Notes: generated by a model from the letters alone, not told the origin. Positions 1 to 12,446 are shown, counted from the stretch's first letter. The stretch: DNA of 64,000 nucleotides from Diadema setosum (GCA_033980235.1 CM067069.1:36765992-36829991); one strand, 5' to 3'. Numbers and translations: made by a program.

Positions 1-1190
1 AAAATCTTCGCAATCAAAAGATCTAATGAGCTACAATAGTGACACATATTTCTCAGTATGCTTCAATATACAACATATGTATTTTATTTTGTACCTTAAT
101 CATTGTCGTGTTTCACTTTATCACATATTTTCAATATTTTTCGCAAGCTGCTTTCTTACGAGTCAGTGTTATATGAGATTTAAACACATATTCTGATTTG
201 TTGAGATTGGGATTTTTGACGCAAACAAAGTTCACATTTGTATACATGTTTAGGCAACAAAAGCACAGTGACATGAACAATTTGATGTTGCATCCACATT
301 CATAGCGATGAATCCGTTAAACCATCGTATACACAGAGAATCAGTTTGCCTCTACACGTAGAAATTTTCGATTATCCCTTCGTATCTTACACAAGAAGAA
401 GGGAAAAACTTTCCCACAGAGACACAGCATCACATTGACTGGGCTAAATGACAAAAAAAAAGTACCCAGGAATGAGCGTATGTACATAATACAATATCAG
501 CATATCACGCTTACAATTATACGAATTGAACAAAGTAAAAAAGAAAAAAATGTCAATTAGAGACACGCAAATGAAGTCGATTACATGTGCAAAGTCTGTT
601 TGAAGACAAATTTACAGCAGAAGGATAAACCATCCTTTCTATAACAGCGTGAGTTATGCTCATTAATGTTGAGAGTAACATATGAGAGTTTCTCTCTGCA
701 TATCAAGAATATAATTGTTGATAAAATTCAGTTAGTACAAGGTTTGTCAGATGTTTTGCCACATTATGGACCAACGCTGATAGTAACATTACAGTAAACA
801 TTGAAAATCCCAACTATAGTATTGAATACTTTACATTCAAAGGAGATAGATGAGCGAGGATATTGATTTGTACTGTTTTGAAAAAAAAAATAGTTCACAT
901 CCTCTACTTATCGAAGAAATTCTTCAATTTTTCAGTGGAAGACTATCAAAGAAGGGCTCAGTAATGACAGTATTGTTCGCGCTAGACTGCATCTTCATTT
1001 CATAAAATCTATGTCTGACTGGTGAAAAGTATTACCGGTAGCCAAAATCAGACAAAATCAGTGATATTAATATTCAAAACATGTTTAGAAATAAATGCGG
1101 CAAACTGTAGATAACAGTTATTATAAACGTTTAATGAATATCATTATTATGAGGCACAACTTCATGGAGGAACGTCAATGAGCAGCGTAC
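1..1190. other. AT-rich stretch, no gene seen
   Basis: I see no convincing open frame, splice-flanked exon or repeat structure here. It lies downstream (minus strand) of the last NLR-type exon and could hold its 3' exons or untranslated region, but nothing in the sequence proves this. Confidence 0.4.
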
Positions 1191-1660
1191 TCAATTGCAT
1201 TTGAAAAAAAAAGAGAAAAGAAATATGAGAAGTCCTTTTTTGTGCACCTTCCTCGTATATTCCTGGTTCAATGTCTCTCTTTCTGCAAACGTTCCCTCTT
1301 TCAGTGTCTTTTGTTTGTCCCTTACCTCTTCCAAATTCTTTTTATTTTGTTCTTGTTTTACATTTCTCATTCGGAGGTCCCATAGTTTATTAGTGTCCAC
1401 ATAATGTTTGTGACGATCCAGGTCTCCCGACCTGATTTCGTTCTCTTGTTAGTCTCTACCATAAATATCCATTCTGCATGTCCACATAATACCTTCCAAG
1501 CTGGTCCTGGCGAGAAACTGCTTCTGGGAACACATAGCCATCTCCCTGAGAAGCTGGAAAACTTCAATGCCCAGTACGATTCTCTGTTACGTGTCTTTCT
1601 TGGCACTCTTATCAGCTGCTTTCGCTGCGTCTCTGTTTTATAGTGAGAGGCGTTGATAAG
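1191..1660 (-). pseudogene. Decayed coding-like segment, unassigned
   Basis: On the minus strand 1400-1191 reads as an open, strongly charged Lys/Glu/Gln-rich stretch (for example NKKNLEEVRDKQKTLKEG) with coiled-coil-like composition. Just upstream, in the same frame, about 45 further residues look coding but are interrupted by a TGA. I do not recognise a family. It may be a degraded retroelement, or a 3' exon region of the minus-strand NLR-type gene lying upstream of it. Composition is the only evidence, since no clear splice sites frame it. Confidence 0.2.
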
Positions 1661-2025
1661 ATGATTCATTATACCTTTGAAAAGATCATGAGATCTTGTA
1701 AGATGAGAGTTATTGTCGTGGTTATAGAGGAAAATTTCTCTCTCAATATTTCGTTTAATATATAGTGAATCGCACATTTCGTCATTGTTCGTGAATTACA
1801 AAGAATAATGTATTTCACTGTAGAAATCTTTATTTAGGCATGTTATACGTCATACTCACAGATACACACACACACACACATACACACACACATGCTCACA
1901 TTTAGATACAGCACACTTGTAATCTTTATCAATGCTCACAAAATATGCATCAAACGATTATGTGCGAAATCATACATTATAATAAACATAGGCCTACGTG
2001 TATAATTTATATTCATTATACTATA

Positions 2026-2490
2026 TGTGACCCTGCACCTAAAAACAAACAAAAAGTCGCCAGCCATGAATTTTTAGTTCAGACCATATTCTGAAAGAGC
2101 AGACTTTAAGCTTTAAAATGATGTATAACTCAAATCAAATGGACTCTCCTAACCTATCAAATTTTTGGAAAGAAAGCACAAACTCAGGAAAAGTGTGAAT
2201 TGAGAAAAGAGGCTCTGAAGTACAGTGTCTATTCAAGCGCTTAATCTTTACCAAACCGTGCTGGCTGTGCAATGAATGGGACAAAAAAAAAAACAGAAAG
2301 TAAACCACCAGAGTAACAACAATGAAGGGATTATCAGATTAATTTTCTCAATTCACATTTTCCAGAGTGTGTGCTTTCTTTCTAGTCTTTACTTAGGTTA
2401 GGGAAGCCAATTTGAATTGAGTTATACATCATTTTAAAGCTTAGAGTCTGCTCTTTAAGAATGTGCCCTCAAGTAAAAATTAAGCGTATG
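2026..2490. mobile_element. TGTGACCCTGCACCT-family foldback element, deleted copy
   Basis: Starts TGTGACCCTGCACCT, then a subterminal AAAAAGTCGCC. The left arm (CTTTAAAATGATGTATAACTC) returns inverted near 2420-2450. The right terminus has decayed to CTCCTGTGACC. It belongs with the fuller copies at 14186-14878, 50560-51251 and 61160-61853; here the centre is deleted and the arms remain. It has no coding capacity, so a non-autonomous DNA transposon is the likely nature. Confidence 0.6.
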
Positions 2491-2669
2491 ATCTCTCCTG
2501 TGACCAAACTTCAAGTATCCATGCAAAGCGCCATCTCTTGTCACTGATTCTCTTTGACTGAAGCAAATGAGTCATATGGGTCGGCGGACTCAAATGTTAG
2601 TAATTACTTTATCTACCTACACATTAGACGACTTAAGACTGAAATCGAGATATTAGCAGATTTTCAGGA

Positions 2670-2672
<3 letters not shown>

Positions 2673-2708
<36 letters not shown>

Positions 2709-2715
2709 TGTGTGT
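2673..2715. repeat. (TG)n microsatellite
   Basis: About 21 TG units with one GA interruption near the right end. Confidence 0.95.
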
Positions 2716-2769
2716 CACTTTCACTATGAAGGAGCATGTGTTTTAACTCAAACTTTTGCATATGACTGA

Positions 2770-4040
2770 GTGAACCTAACCTTTATTTATTTTTTAACAT
2801 ACTGTACCCAACTGTCATCTCATTTCAATCACTTTTTAAGATAGGTAACGATTGACTCGTTCTTAAAAATTAGGTGAACAGTATTTTGCCTACTTTTTCT
2901 GGGTTTTGAGGTGGACGGTCACATGTACTGTAGTATACGTGTAGGTACACAAGTACTTGCATATAATAGACTTGAATGAAATGTGAAAATTAAAGGCATA
3001 ATTTACTATTTGCAGATGAAACAAAAACCCAGCATTAGTGCTTCAAATAGTTCTGAAGGATATGACCAATCAATGTGAAAATATGAACCAGTATAATCGA
3101 TGTTAAGTATAGTTGAATATACAAAATGTAAAAAATAGTTATAATAAAAATGTTTTCAGACTATTAATACCGTCAACAGATATGGTTTATTGAAAATAAT
3201 AGCGATATGTCCTTACATTTTAGACTTTATTGCAAAAATCGTATTATTCTTTATATGGTAGGATGTTTTGTGATACAGCTTACCTACACATTATGCATCT
3301 AAAGTAATATTTTGATTTTTTTTTTATTACTGCGGCCAGAGGTAAGCAGGACATTTTAATATTATAATGTTTCCAATTTTCTTGAACAGAAGCACACAGC
3401 GTAATTGTAATTCATACCTATATGTGACGTTTTGAAGATTAGCATGCAATGTTGCAATATGAAATGTACGATAAAATTAACGAATTATATAGCATAAATA
3501 AAATAATACCGTAACTTAGTATATTGTACTTATGATATAATATTGTTCTGATTATTTCATAGCACATAATGCCATTTATGCACAAATAAATTGTAATGTG
3601 TTCTTTTTGAATATCCTGATAAAGGAAATGACATTCCGAGTGCGTGATCAAAGGGAAATGAAGAGAGCAACGTCTGCCTCAATTGTGCTTGATTTCAAAT
3701 TAAACTTATATATACCGTCATCCAAATATATGAGACATAAAAATCTCTTTCCTGTTCTAATGATTAGTTGTATGGAAAAATATTTTGTCTACGAAAATGC
3801 GTGGAAATTATTTAGTTAATTCAATTATTGTTCATGGAGTGCTTACAATCGATGGGTTTAATTTTTTACTTTCATATTGTTTCCAACTGGCTGTCCCAAT
3901 AAAATGCCTTATCTTCAGAATATGATACACGACGAACAAAATACAATCACCTCATTAACAAAAGAACATCGTAATCATTCAGTGTGATTAAGACATTTTA
4001 CGATTGATGAGATAAAATCAAATCACCAAAAAACGACAGA
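2770..4040. other. AT-rich intergenic or intronic DNA
   Basis: Very AT-rich. Short open frames occur on both strands but none has coding-like composition or splice context. It contains the region just 3' (minus strand) of the exon at 4044-4117. Confidence 0.4.
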
Positions 4041-4043
4041 TAC

Positions 4044-4117
4044 CTTTGTGCCTTCCTCTCTTGATATTCACTGAGCAACTCGCTCAATGGTTTTCCGCCG
4101 ATAGTTATTCCCTGCAC
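4044..4117 (-). CDS. Possible short C-terminal exon of the NLR-type gene
   Basis: Minus-strand segment framed by an acceptor (pyrimidine-containing tract ending CTACAG at 4123-4118) and a donor GTATCTG beginning at 4043. In phase 0 it encodes 24 residues plus two bases, beginning VQGITIGGKPLSELL and ending in a charged QERKAQ. The preceding candidate exon (5627-5800) also leaves in phase 0, so the two can be joined without a shift; the other phases hit stops. I do not recognise a domain. A short hydrophilic exon after the LRRs is plausible for an NLR carboxy end, but this is inferred from splice sites and phase only. Confidence 0.4.
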
Positions 4118-4517
4118 CTGTAGCATAATGAACAAAAATACAATAGATCTTCTTAGTTTCCTATAGCAATTCAAACTTATTTTTATTTGATCTGAAAGAA
4201 ATCATGGAAAAAACAACTGAGCAACACGGTTTAGGAATTACACTCCGTGTTGATGCTAATTAGGAATGATAAAACAAAATACCAAAATATAACAAATACA
4301 TCGGTAAAAGTACCAATTCATTTCAGAACCTGTTCTCCATCTTGATACAGGCTTCGATGGATTATTGACAAAATGACAGAAAGCCATCTCCACGTGATTA
4401 TGATGTTAAAGTTTGTAAGATGTAACATGTCTCTATATATTTTCGCTGCAATGAAATCCTATACGGATTTTCTATCATATCAAAATTCCGTCATAGCTGA
4501 GCTGTAATGTATAAAAC

Positions 4518-4770
4518 GAGGGGGTCGGTGCAATATGGTGCTAACCCACACAATAGTCATTTTGAGATAATCGCTGTTGAATGTTTGGAAAGTCCATACA
4601 TTGGACATTAATAAGACATGAATGCATGCATTTTTAAACATTTTTTATCGGTTGAATTCAAATATGATATTTTCACGGAGGTTAGAGTGAAGGATAAGGA
4701 TTATAAAAATGCATGTAACTCAATTTTGACAAATGTGTGGGTTATAGCACTATATTGCACCGACCCCCTC
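4518..4770. mobile_element. 253-bp MITE, 36-bp terminal inverted repeats
   Basis: Ends GAGGGGGTCGGTGCAATAT and its inverted partner ATATTGCACCGACCCCCTC; the match continues inward about 36 bp through a CCCACACA motif. The centre is non-coding and AT-rich. I could not define a target duplication. Confidence 0.75.
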
Positions 4771-4890
4771 AAATATTTAAATCATAGATTATGATTTTGA
4801 GACCTGAATTTTTATTTCGTTGTAATGAAATTTGTGGTAAAAACCAGTTTGATTTCGTTGAGTGCACTTGCTCTACTACTATTTCAATCA

Positions 4891-5467
4891 TTAAAGGACA
4901 AGTTCACCTTCATAAACATAAGGATTGAGAGAATGTAGCAATATTAGTAGAACACATCATTGAAAGTTTGAGGAAAATCAGACAATCCGTTCAAAAGTTA
5001 TGATTTTTTGAAGTTTTTGTGCAGTACCCGCTGGATGAGAAGACTACTGCAGTGTATGAATAACTTAGATGTCACATGCGTACAACAATATAAGGAAAAT
5101 ATAAAGAGAATTTCACAAAATTCCATCTTTTGAAAAAATTACACATTCCCCTGACTCGTTACCGATAAATGTTATGGGTAATATTATTCCCCCTGCCTTT
5201 AGAACAAGGCAAGTCAATTGCTCTTTTATTATGCGAAAAAAGTGAAAATATGTTGAATTTTCTTTTATATTTTCTTTATACTGTTGCACGCATATGGCTC
5301 AAAAGCTGTAGTAGTCTCCCCATCCAGCGGTTCCAACACAAAAATTTAAAAAATTCATAACTTTTGCATCGATTGTCCAATTTTCCTCAAACTTTCACTG
5401 ATGTGTTCTACTGATATTGTTGCATTTTCTCAATCCTTATGTTTATGAAGGTGAACTTGTCCTTTAA
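4891..5467. mobile_element. TTAA-flanked foldback MITE, copy 1
   Basis: Bounded on both sides by TTAA, with long inverted repeats starting AGGACAAGTTCACCTTCAT that pair over about 90 bp. A second, nearly identical copy is at 58883-59463, so insertion was recent relative to most repeats here. TTAA target duplication is the hallmark of the piggyBac superfamily; that assignment is inferred from the target site, as no transposase is present. Confidence 0.85.
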
Positions 5468-5626
5468 CATGGAAGTACTATCAAATTCCACCTACCTGGA
5501 CGGACGGACATCGGAAAACATGATATCAAACTTGCATGATAAATGTTAATGTTTTGCTGAAAGGTAAACTATCAAAGTACGTTCATTTTTCATAGATGAA
5601 CACAATATACTATGCCTAATACTTAC

Positions 5627-5800
5627 TTTACGGTGTATGGCATGAGAAGCCATTGTCGCAAAAAACATCTCAGGCAGATTCTGGAAGTCAAGATTGGCAA
5701 GCTCGAGACGAGGGAGACGACAAAGAAATTCAGCCAGGTTTACTGATGCTGCTGGCATTGATCCCCAACTTTGGTGTGACAACATTTTAAGCTCGTTGAT
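5627..5800 (-). CDS. LRR exon of NLR-type gene, divergent
   Basis: A 174-bp minus-strand exon, 58 codons, phase 0 at both ends. The acceptor is TTATTTGCAG and the donor is the strong GTAAGTATT at 5626-5618. The product reads as leucine-rich repeat: LKML near residues 4-7, LAEFLCRLPRLELANLDF near 22-39 and MFFATMASHA near 45-54. It has the same layout as the 183-bp LRR exons further right (LARWVCTLPRL...FFSTAADSA) but is shorter and clearly diverged. LRRs of NLR proteins form the ligand-sensing solenoid. It could be the last repeat of the array, followed by the exon at 4044-4117. A LINE fragment lies immediately upstream (right). Confidence 0.65.
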
Positions 5801-5871
5801 CTGCAAATAATAATGACAAATGACATATGACAAATAAAGGATTTGTATCTGTATAACCTATAGCACAATCT

Positions 5872-6827
5872 ATGTTTAATTATGATAAAAAAAAATTTCC
5901 AAACATATTTGAAACAATGTTTCCAAGAAATCAGTCCGTTCACAATTACCCAACAAGGCGTTCGAATGAGTTTCATTTGCCCTTTTTCAGAACTCTGCTG
6001 GCTCAGAACACATTTATTTACGGTGGGCCAAAGTTTTGGGACTCACTTCCTAATGATATTGTAACAGCACGAACTTTTTATAGATATATATATATTTTTT
6101 TGAGATCTTATAACATATTACCGGATTAGGTTAGTTTCATTAACTCAATTAAGTTATATTTTTTTTCTTTTGTATATGCATTCATCATTACACATCAATT
6201 ATTGTTTATCATTAGAGTAAAATAATCTGTCGAATGTAAGTTTTCCTCAAATGTGACAGTCATTGAACAATGTATCATTGTGTCTTTTCTTTCCTTTTAA
6301 TATGTCCGCTTTTTTGAATTTTTATCTGGTTTATGTACCCATTTCTTACATTCGCAATGTCATTCAAGGGTGCGTCTTTTTACTCCTGTACATTCTGGAA
6401 ATCAGTTTGTTCGTGTCTACGATGGCGTGTGTTGCAGTTTCATTTTCGTTTTCTTGTTTTCCTCTTCTCTTTTTTTTTTTCTCGTTCTTTCCTGTTATTT
6501 CATTTCATGTCAGTTGGCATTGGTTTCTTTGATTTTGTTCACGTATTTGTTTGTAGTTTTATGAAGTCATTATTCGTTTTTTTAATGAATTTCTGAGGGT
6601 TCCATATCGTACAAGCTCGGCATTCTAGTGGGACCCTCCATTTCCATTCCCATCCGTGTAATATGCATATGTATATACCTTATAAATGCAATTATGTTGT
6701 TACCTATCATCGCATGTATCTTGTTAATGTACGTTTTAAGTTACTACAAATTTGTTTAAGCATTGTATATAATTTCTCCTGTTAATTTAATGGAAATGAA
6801 AAATAAAGTTGAAAGTTGAAAGTTGAA
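5872..6827 (+). mobile_element. 5'-truncated LINE (ORF2 C-terminus and 3' tail)
   Basis: 5872-6129 encodes 85 residues with the carboxy-terminal motif of CR1/L2/Jockey-type ORF2 proteins: NYPTRRSNEFHLPFFRT, then FIYGGPKFWDSLPNDI. A non-coding 3' region follows, ending in a short tandem repeat, AAGTTGAAAGTTGAAAGTTGAA, at about 6805-6825, typical of 3' tails in these clades. No reverse transcriptase domain is present, so the copy is truncated. I could not define a target duplication. The clade is inferred from the motif only. Confidence 0.75.
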
Positions 6828-7931
6828 TGATAATAGTAATAGTAATAACCAAAACGTAGATGTCTAACGATGTAATCTTTAAAGAAACAATATTAACAAA
6901 AAAAAACCTTGCTTGCCTAAACAAAACACATGTAAGGAGGTAATTATGTCAATAATATGATGTTAACAGTCTACTGCCGGGAGAAAGGAACTTCTTATTC
7001 TCTTATTCTCCTCACATTTTGTTTTAAATTAAAAGGGGAATAGGAACCAACAGAGAGAAGACAGCAGAAATTGTTTTAAAACCGAGGATAAAACCAACGT
7101 AGTCGTCATTTGATAATATCGAACGGATGTGGAGTCAACACTTCGACACATTACATTTTCAATATCATCCCTAATTGTATTGAATTCAACTGACCGTCTA
7201 TTTGCAGGTACGACAATCATAGCAATGACTATAGGAATATCTGAAAGATAAATCAGAGGTCGCCTCAATCCATCTTGACGCTTCAACGAGATTTGGCACC
7301 TGCAATTCCAAGCATTGTTGCAGTGCGTGAAATTTAAGGCAGGTAGTCCTTTCCGTGACGAATTTAAGAATACTTCACGACATGCGTAACTTTCACAGAG
7401 ACTCCACTCCCAATAATCTCTGTATAACTAGATCCTCCCGCCTAGACCACGTTTAACCTCATTTAAAAAGAAAACAAAATAACAAGACAAAATCCCAAAC
7501 CACAAAATTTTACATAAATGGCCAATTCGTAATTTCGTATAACATGGGTCGTGCAAAAACGTGTATCCCAAATCGTATCCTTTCAACAGAAACACACTTT
7601 CGTTACGTTTTGGGGTGTATAATGAGATTCATCATACTACAGCGCAAATCGCAAAACGTGTAACATAGAATCACATTTTTCCCTCATGCAAAGGCCCGCC
7701 GAATCAGATGGGGATGATCACGCTAGTAACATCTGACGCTTACCCATTTTCTCTTCTTAAATATGTCCCTTTTCTCCCTCTGCAAAAACAAACAATGATT
7801 ACATTCAAAATGCGAATCCCTGTTGCCAAAAAGTTTTGCAGTTTGTGTGTTTTTTATAAAAATATTGTTCACGGAAACAGCGGAAAACTGACCAGAAATG
7901 CATATAACATTTAGTGGAAAAATGAGAAAAT
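6828..7931. other. No confirmed gene; weak exon-like frame on minus strand
   Basis: The minus strand at 7315-7029 has two overlapping coding-like readings, one after GAATTGCAG (begins VPNLVEASRWIEA) and one after TTATCTTTCAG (continues IPIVIAMIVVPANRRS). Neither ends in a convincing donor, so I do not call an exon. The rest is AT-rich with no structure I recognise. Confidence 0.25.
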
Positions 7932-8008
7932 GGGAAACCATCGGGATTTGAACCTGAGACCTCCGGATTGTTAGCCCGGTGCTCTCCCGACTAAACTATA
8001 GAAAGCCC
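7932..8008 (-). mobile_element. tRNA-like SINE head
   Basis: Reads on the minus strand as a tRNA cloverleaf: GGGCTTTCTATAGTTTAG (A-box region), an anticodon arm CCGGG-CTAACAA-TCCGG, then GGTTCAAATCC (B box). The acceptor ends do not pair, so a functional tRNA is unlikely. The 5' head GGRCTTTCTATAG is shared with the sequence at 13154, so I read both as heads of one tRNA-derived SINE family. Confidence 0.6.
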
Positions 8009-8251
8009 TAAGGTGTTCGTCGAAGATACCCTTAGTGCTCAATGCTCGAATGGTCAGAAGCAAAAGCTTTGTGCTGAATGTGGCACACATGCACACACTT
8101 TAAACCTGACACAAAGCCAAAGGATATGATGCACCTTTTTGAGTATGTAACAAACGGAAACAGAAGGAAACTTACCTATTTATTGGGGAAATGAGCGAAA
8201 AAAGGAGGGTTCCATCGATATTCCAATCAAGGGTTTCTGGGACGAACACAA

Positions 8252-8671
8252 TACACTCTTAGAAAAAAAAGTTCTTTTGAGCACCATTAAATGGTTCTCA
8301 GCACTGTCACAATAGCGACACCCTTTTTGGTGCTCGTGAGAACCTTTTTTAAATGGAGCTTGTCGGCACCTTTTGCAAAAGGTGCCCATTAGAACCTTTT
8401 TCCCGATGAAATGGTGCTCGTGAGTACCATTTGAAAGGTGCTCACGGGCACCTTTTTTGACTAAAGATGGGCACCTTTTTGACTCTTTTCAAAAGGTGCT
8501 CATGAGAACCATTTCATTGGAAAAGGTTCTAATGGGCACCAATATTAAAAGGTGCTGACAGGCACCATTTAAAAAGGTTCTCACAGGCTCCTAAAGAGGT
8601 GTCGCTATTGTGACAGTGCTGAGAACCATTTAATGGTGCTCAAAAGAACCTTTTTTTTTTCTTAGAATGTA
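8252..8671. mobile_element. 420-bp near-perfect foldback element
   Basis: Termini TACACTCTTAGAAAA and TTTTCTTAGAATGTA are inverted. The arms, rich in GGTTCTCA / GGCACC / AAAAGGTGC modules, pair across almost the full length, e.g. CACTGTCACAATAGCGACAC near 8303 against its complement near 8610. It is non-coding. A TA at each end suggests a TA-target (mariner-like) MITE. A single related arm lies at 13020-13150. Confidence 0.8.
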
Positions 8672-8969
8672 GTATGTGAATTGATGTCTGTGTATTTTTG
8701 GTGTGTTTCACACGCAGTGCTGGTAAGTTGCTTCACTGGCACCATTCTTAAAGTAACATTTGTACATACATGTATCTGCATTGAAAATTTGCATCACAAA
8801 TTCATTTGAAATGAAATGAATTGAACTGAATTTCATCTCATCAGTCAAACATACGGACAAAACATACATATTAGCAATACATAAGCATGTCATACATTAT
8901 CGTTCACACTGGAAAAAAAAGCAAGGATAACACACCCATGCACACACAGTTTCACAAGCACGAATACAA

Positions 8970-9245
8970 ACGTGTACATGAAGAGTTTGTTCGAAAAAAC
9001 CCGATAAGTCCATATTTGCCAAATGGAGATATTTGCGATTACAGGTCAAGAAAAATAAAGAGAATAATAAGAAAAATTTTGCTTCTTTTGACGATATCTT
9101 CAAAAATGTACCTTTATATGCAGTGACCAATATATAATTTAAAAGGTATTATTTTGTACTTTATGACAGAGACCGTACTTCAAAATCTTCAAAAATGGAC
9201 TTATCGGATTTTGCAAACAAACTTTCACATGTACATGAAATTCAC
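8970..9245. repeat. Inverted repeat, about 50-bp arms
   Basis: The left arm with CCCGATAAGTCCATATTTG (about 8999-9017) pairs with the right arm AAAATGGACTTATCGGATTTTG (about 9192-9213). Flanking GTACATGAA motifs also mirror each other. Probably a decayed MITE; the outer ends are uncertain. Confidence 0.5.
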
Positions 9246-10018
9246 CATTATTTTTTCATGAAACATCACTCAATAACTGAAAACCATAGAAATTTGCTCT
9301 TTCACAAAATCGCAGAAATGTATTTATTCACCTTAACTTTTACAATCTAAAGGTGAGGTTTGTATTTGTCATGTTATAATCTGTCAAATATTCTTAACAA
9401 AATATTTTCATTTGTTCACTAATTTTTATCCACAATATTTGTCATTTGTGTACCGAGAAGTTCTTGAAGCACCATCACACATCTCTGTACAGATGATATG
9501 AAATAGCAAGAGGTGCATCAGTCTTTTGAAATACATAACAAAATTTCCAATTCTCTGTGAAATAATTCCTGCATGGATGAGATACAGTAATTGTGTCAGT
9601 CTTAAGATAGGCAGAAGTCAAGTACATTACTTAAGTAGTATGAGGAACTTTTTCCACATATTTGCTAGTTTGTTTGGTGTTGGTTCTTTTTTTTTTCTTT
9701 TAAAGCATATTTGTCCTAACAGCAACAAAGGGCAGGAAAACAATTTCATTAAACAGGACCTTTGGTATTGTCACAGAAAACATACATTATATTGCTGGTA
9801 TGATACTTGGGAGAGGATAAGCTTTACACTCCTCCACTTCACTTCACTTGACATTTGTAACGTCGAGTACTTGAATTAACTTATATTTGTTTGTATACGA
9901 GTGACATTTTTTTTTCTGCAATTTGAAAGCACCATAGACAAATCAATACAACTGCAAATACAAGAAGAGTATCAATTCAGGTTAATCATGACTTCTGACA
10001 ATTTACAGCATGTCCTAC

Positions 10019-10054
<36 letters not shown>

Positions 10055-10784
10055 GAACACACTGTTTTATAATGTGAAGGATAATAAGAATTCCAAGGGG
10101 AAAAGAGCTACAGTAGGATACCACACCCACACAGTTTCACAAGCATGAATGAACAAAATTTCTCAACCATGATCTAAAATACACGTATATAACATTGGGA
10201 ATCAATAAAAATTTACACTTTTTACTAAGCAGAGCCATAAATTCATTAGAGTAAACTGAATATACAATGCAGGCCTAAAGCTGAGGTTTGAATTTGCTGT
10301 CCTATAACCTGCCTATAACAATAATATGTTGTTAGCATGTGTCATTTTGTTCACCAAATTTGGCAACAGTCTTTTAAACACCACCACCACGTACATCCCG
10401 TACATGTACATTTTGTATCTCTGCAAAAACAATATAAACTGGTGTGCTTTGAAATAAATTACATAATCTTCAATTCTCTACACAATACGTCATTCCTGCG
10501 TGGGTATAAATGCAATAAGTTTTACCAGTCTAGGTGCAAACTTTAAAAGTGTGCAGAAGTCGACCACACAATGACTGGAGAAGTATAAAGAGCATTTTCC
10601 GTTTGTGCTTTTAAAGTTTATAACTACGAATGACTCCACTTCTCAGATTGGCATCTGGTCTGATCTCATTACGTCTACCCCCCCTCCCCCCAATACAGTT
10701 GATTCAAAGTTGTTTATGCAAATCATAGTGAAACATTATCACTGGTAGATTGTACATTGCAAATAAAGGATCATAACAAAACAA
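9246..10784. other. AT-rich non-coding DNA with (AC)n at 10023-10053
   Basis: No coding signal seen. One clean AC microsatellite of about 15 units is present. Confidence 0.5.
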
Positions 10785-10930
10785 TGTGACCCTCCATCAC
10801 ACAAACCAACAAAAAGTCGCCAGACATGCATTTTTGGTTGACGGCAGATTCTGAAAGAGCAGCTATAAAATACACTATAAGTCAATGCAAACGGACTTAC
10901 CTACCCTATCTATATACATATTTCTGAAAG
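10785..10930. mobile_element. Solo arm of the TGTGACCCTGCACCT family
   Basis: Begins TGTGACCCTCCATCAC and continues through AAAAAGTCGCCAGACATG, matching the left arm of the 50560-51251 copy with many substitutions. No right arm follows. Confidence 0.5.
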
Positions 10931-10949
10931 GGTTTCTCTAGCAGCATCA

Positions 10950-11370
10950 GTGTTTTCTCTTTATTAACTCAGCTCATGCTTGGCTAGCGTAGGTTTCTGG
11001 TCGATGCTGTCAACGGGCTATCCGGGCTAAAATTGTCGTTCTGATCGATGTATTCTTTTGGGCACCCAGCTCATTCTTGACTATCCCAGGGTTCTGTCTG
11101 ATGCTGTCAACTGGCTATCACGGGCTGTCATTCTGATCGATGTATTGTCTTAGCCACACAGCTCATTCCCGACTAGCCCAGGGCTCTGGCTGATGCTGTG
11201 GATGCGATGGGCTATCCCGGGCTCTTACGTCTTATTCTTATCGATGAATTCTTGTGGCCGCCCAGCTCATTCTTGGCTAGTGTTAAGCCTAGGGTTCTGG
11301 CCGATGTTGTCAACGGTCTGTCACGCACGGGCTGTCTCTCTGATCAATGTAGAGTCTTACCACGTTCCCT
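10950..11370. repeat. Minisatellite, about 4 units of 92-104 bp
   Basis: Units begin with AGCTCAT at 10971, 11068, 11160 and 11264. Each has TTCTGGCCGATGCTGTCAAC-like and CTGATCGATGTATT-like blocks. Higher GC than its surroundings. Units are diverged, so the array is old. Confidence 0.75.
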
Positions 11371-12446
11371 AACCGCACCAGCGACCCAAACACGTCCGTA
11401 CTGGTTATGGTCCCGGCCGGAGTTACAGTTGTACTTGTTCCCTGGTTTCTGTGCATGTTGGTGTGTCCACTTTCCTGACATATGAATTGAAAGATACAAT
11501 AGACCTACACCGCGTTAATAAAACAAAGTCATTGCTATTATTCGATAAACAGAACACGGCATTACATGACGTGACTCCTTACTTAGAACAAGCCTGAAAA
11601 CATACTGAAGAGATTTTGACCTAGGCCTACTGGGCTGTAGACAGACCTCTATTGGCTCTAACTAACGTTAACACTAACAACAGTTACAGGTATAACTAGA
11701 ACCCTATTACAGTATTATAACTTTAAAACAAATTTCCTTATTACATGTACCGGTATAGGCCTTACCCCGGGCGCTCCTTGGACACAGTTATATTTTTGTG
11801 TTCGGCGTCCGGGCTGTGTTTCGGAGTTAGTAGACTCTACTTTTAATAGGCATAAACGTTATGCAGGCCTAACTAAGTAACTTAGCCCGGCCCAGTCGCT
11901 GTAAAAACGTGACAGCCATGCTCCGCACGGCGTCTGTTCGGGCTAGCCCATTGCTATGCCAAATTTCTAATTGTAAAGTGTTAACGTTCGGCCTAACATG
12001 TTGATCTGGATCTACTGTACCTGGTAAACATTACACAAGATATCAGTTTCGATCAAATTAGATCTAACATTACTAACTTGCTAGGATCTAACCGTTTAAG
12101 GTTATCACTGACTGAAAACGAAAACTGAGTGATGAATCTAACTTGATTTTGTACCAACGAATGTCATCTAAAAATGGGATAAAACCACATTAAAACTAAA
12201 AATCTTACCTATTCTCCTAGATTGTGATGACTGCCATGGCGAATATGGAATTGACATCAGTGACACGTTTCCAGTCCACTTTGACCAAATTAATGTCTAA
12301 CGTTACCGGGTGCCGTTCGTTATGGGTGTGATGCATCTAGACCTACTAACTGTGTTGTACTTTGTACACATACACGTGTGACTACTAACCGTCTGCATGC
12401 ACGGTATTGCGTTGGCACTCTGCCCGCTGTGCGTGGTGGTAGGTCT
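11371..12446. other. GC-moderate non-coding DNA
   Basis: No gene seen. A block near 11757-11800 (CCCCGGGCGCTCCTTGGACA) resembles one at about 56030-56060 (CCCCGGGACGCTCCGTGTACA), suggesting an unrecognised shared repeat. Confidence 0.35.

Noticed and set aside
7932..8008. Functional tRNA-Val gene
   Set aside because: The anticodon loop could read AAC, but the acceptor strands do not pair and the same head occurs in another degenerate copy.
11198..11485. 95-codon plus-strand frame
   Set aside because: It is a reading across the 92-104-bp minisatellite with no family resemblance.
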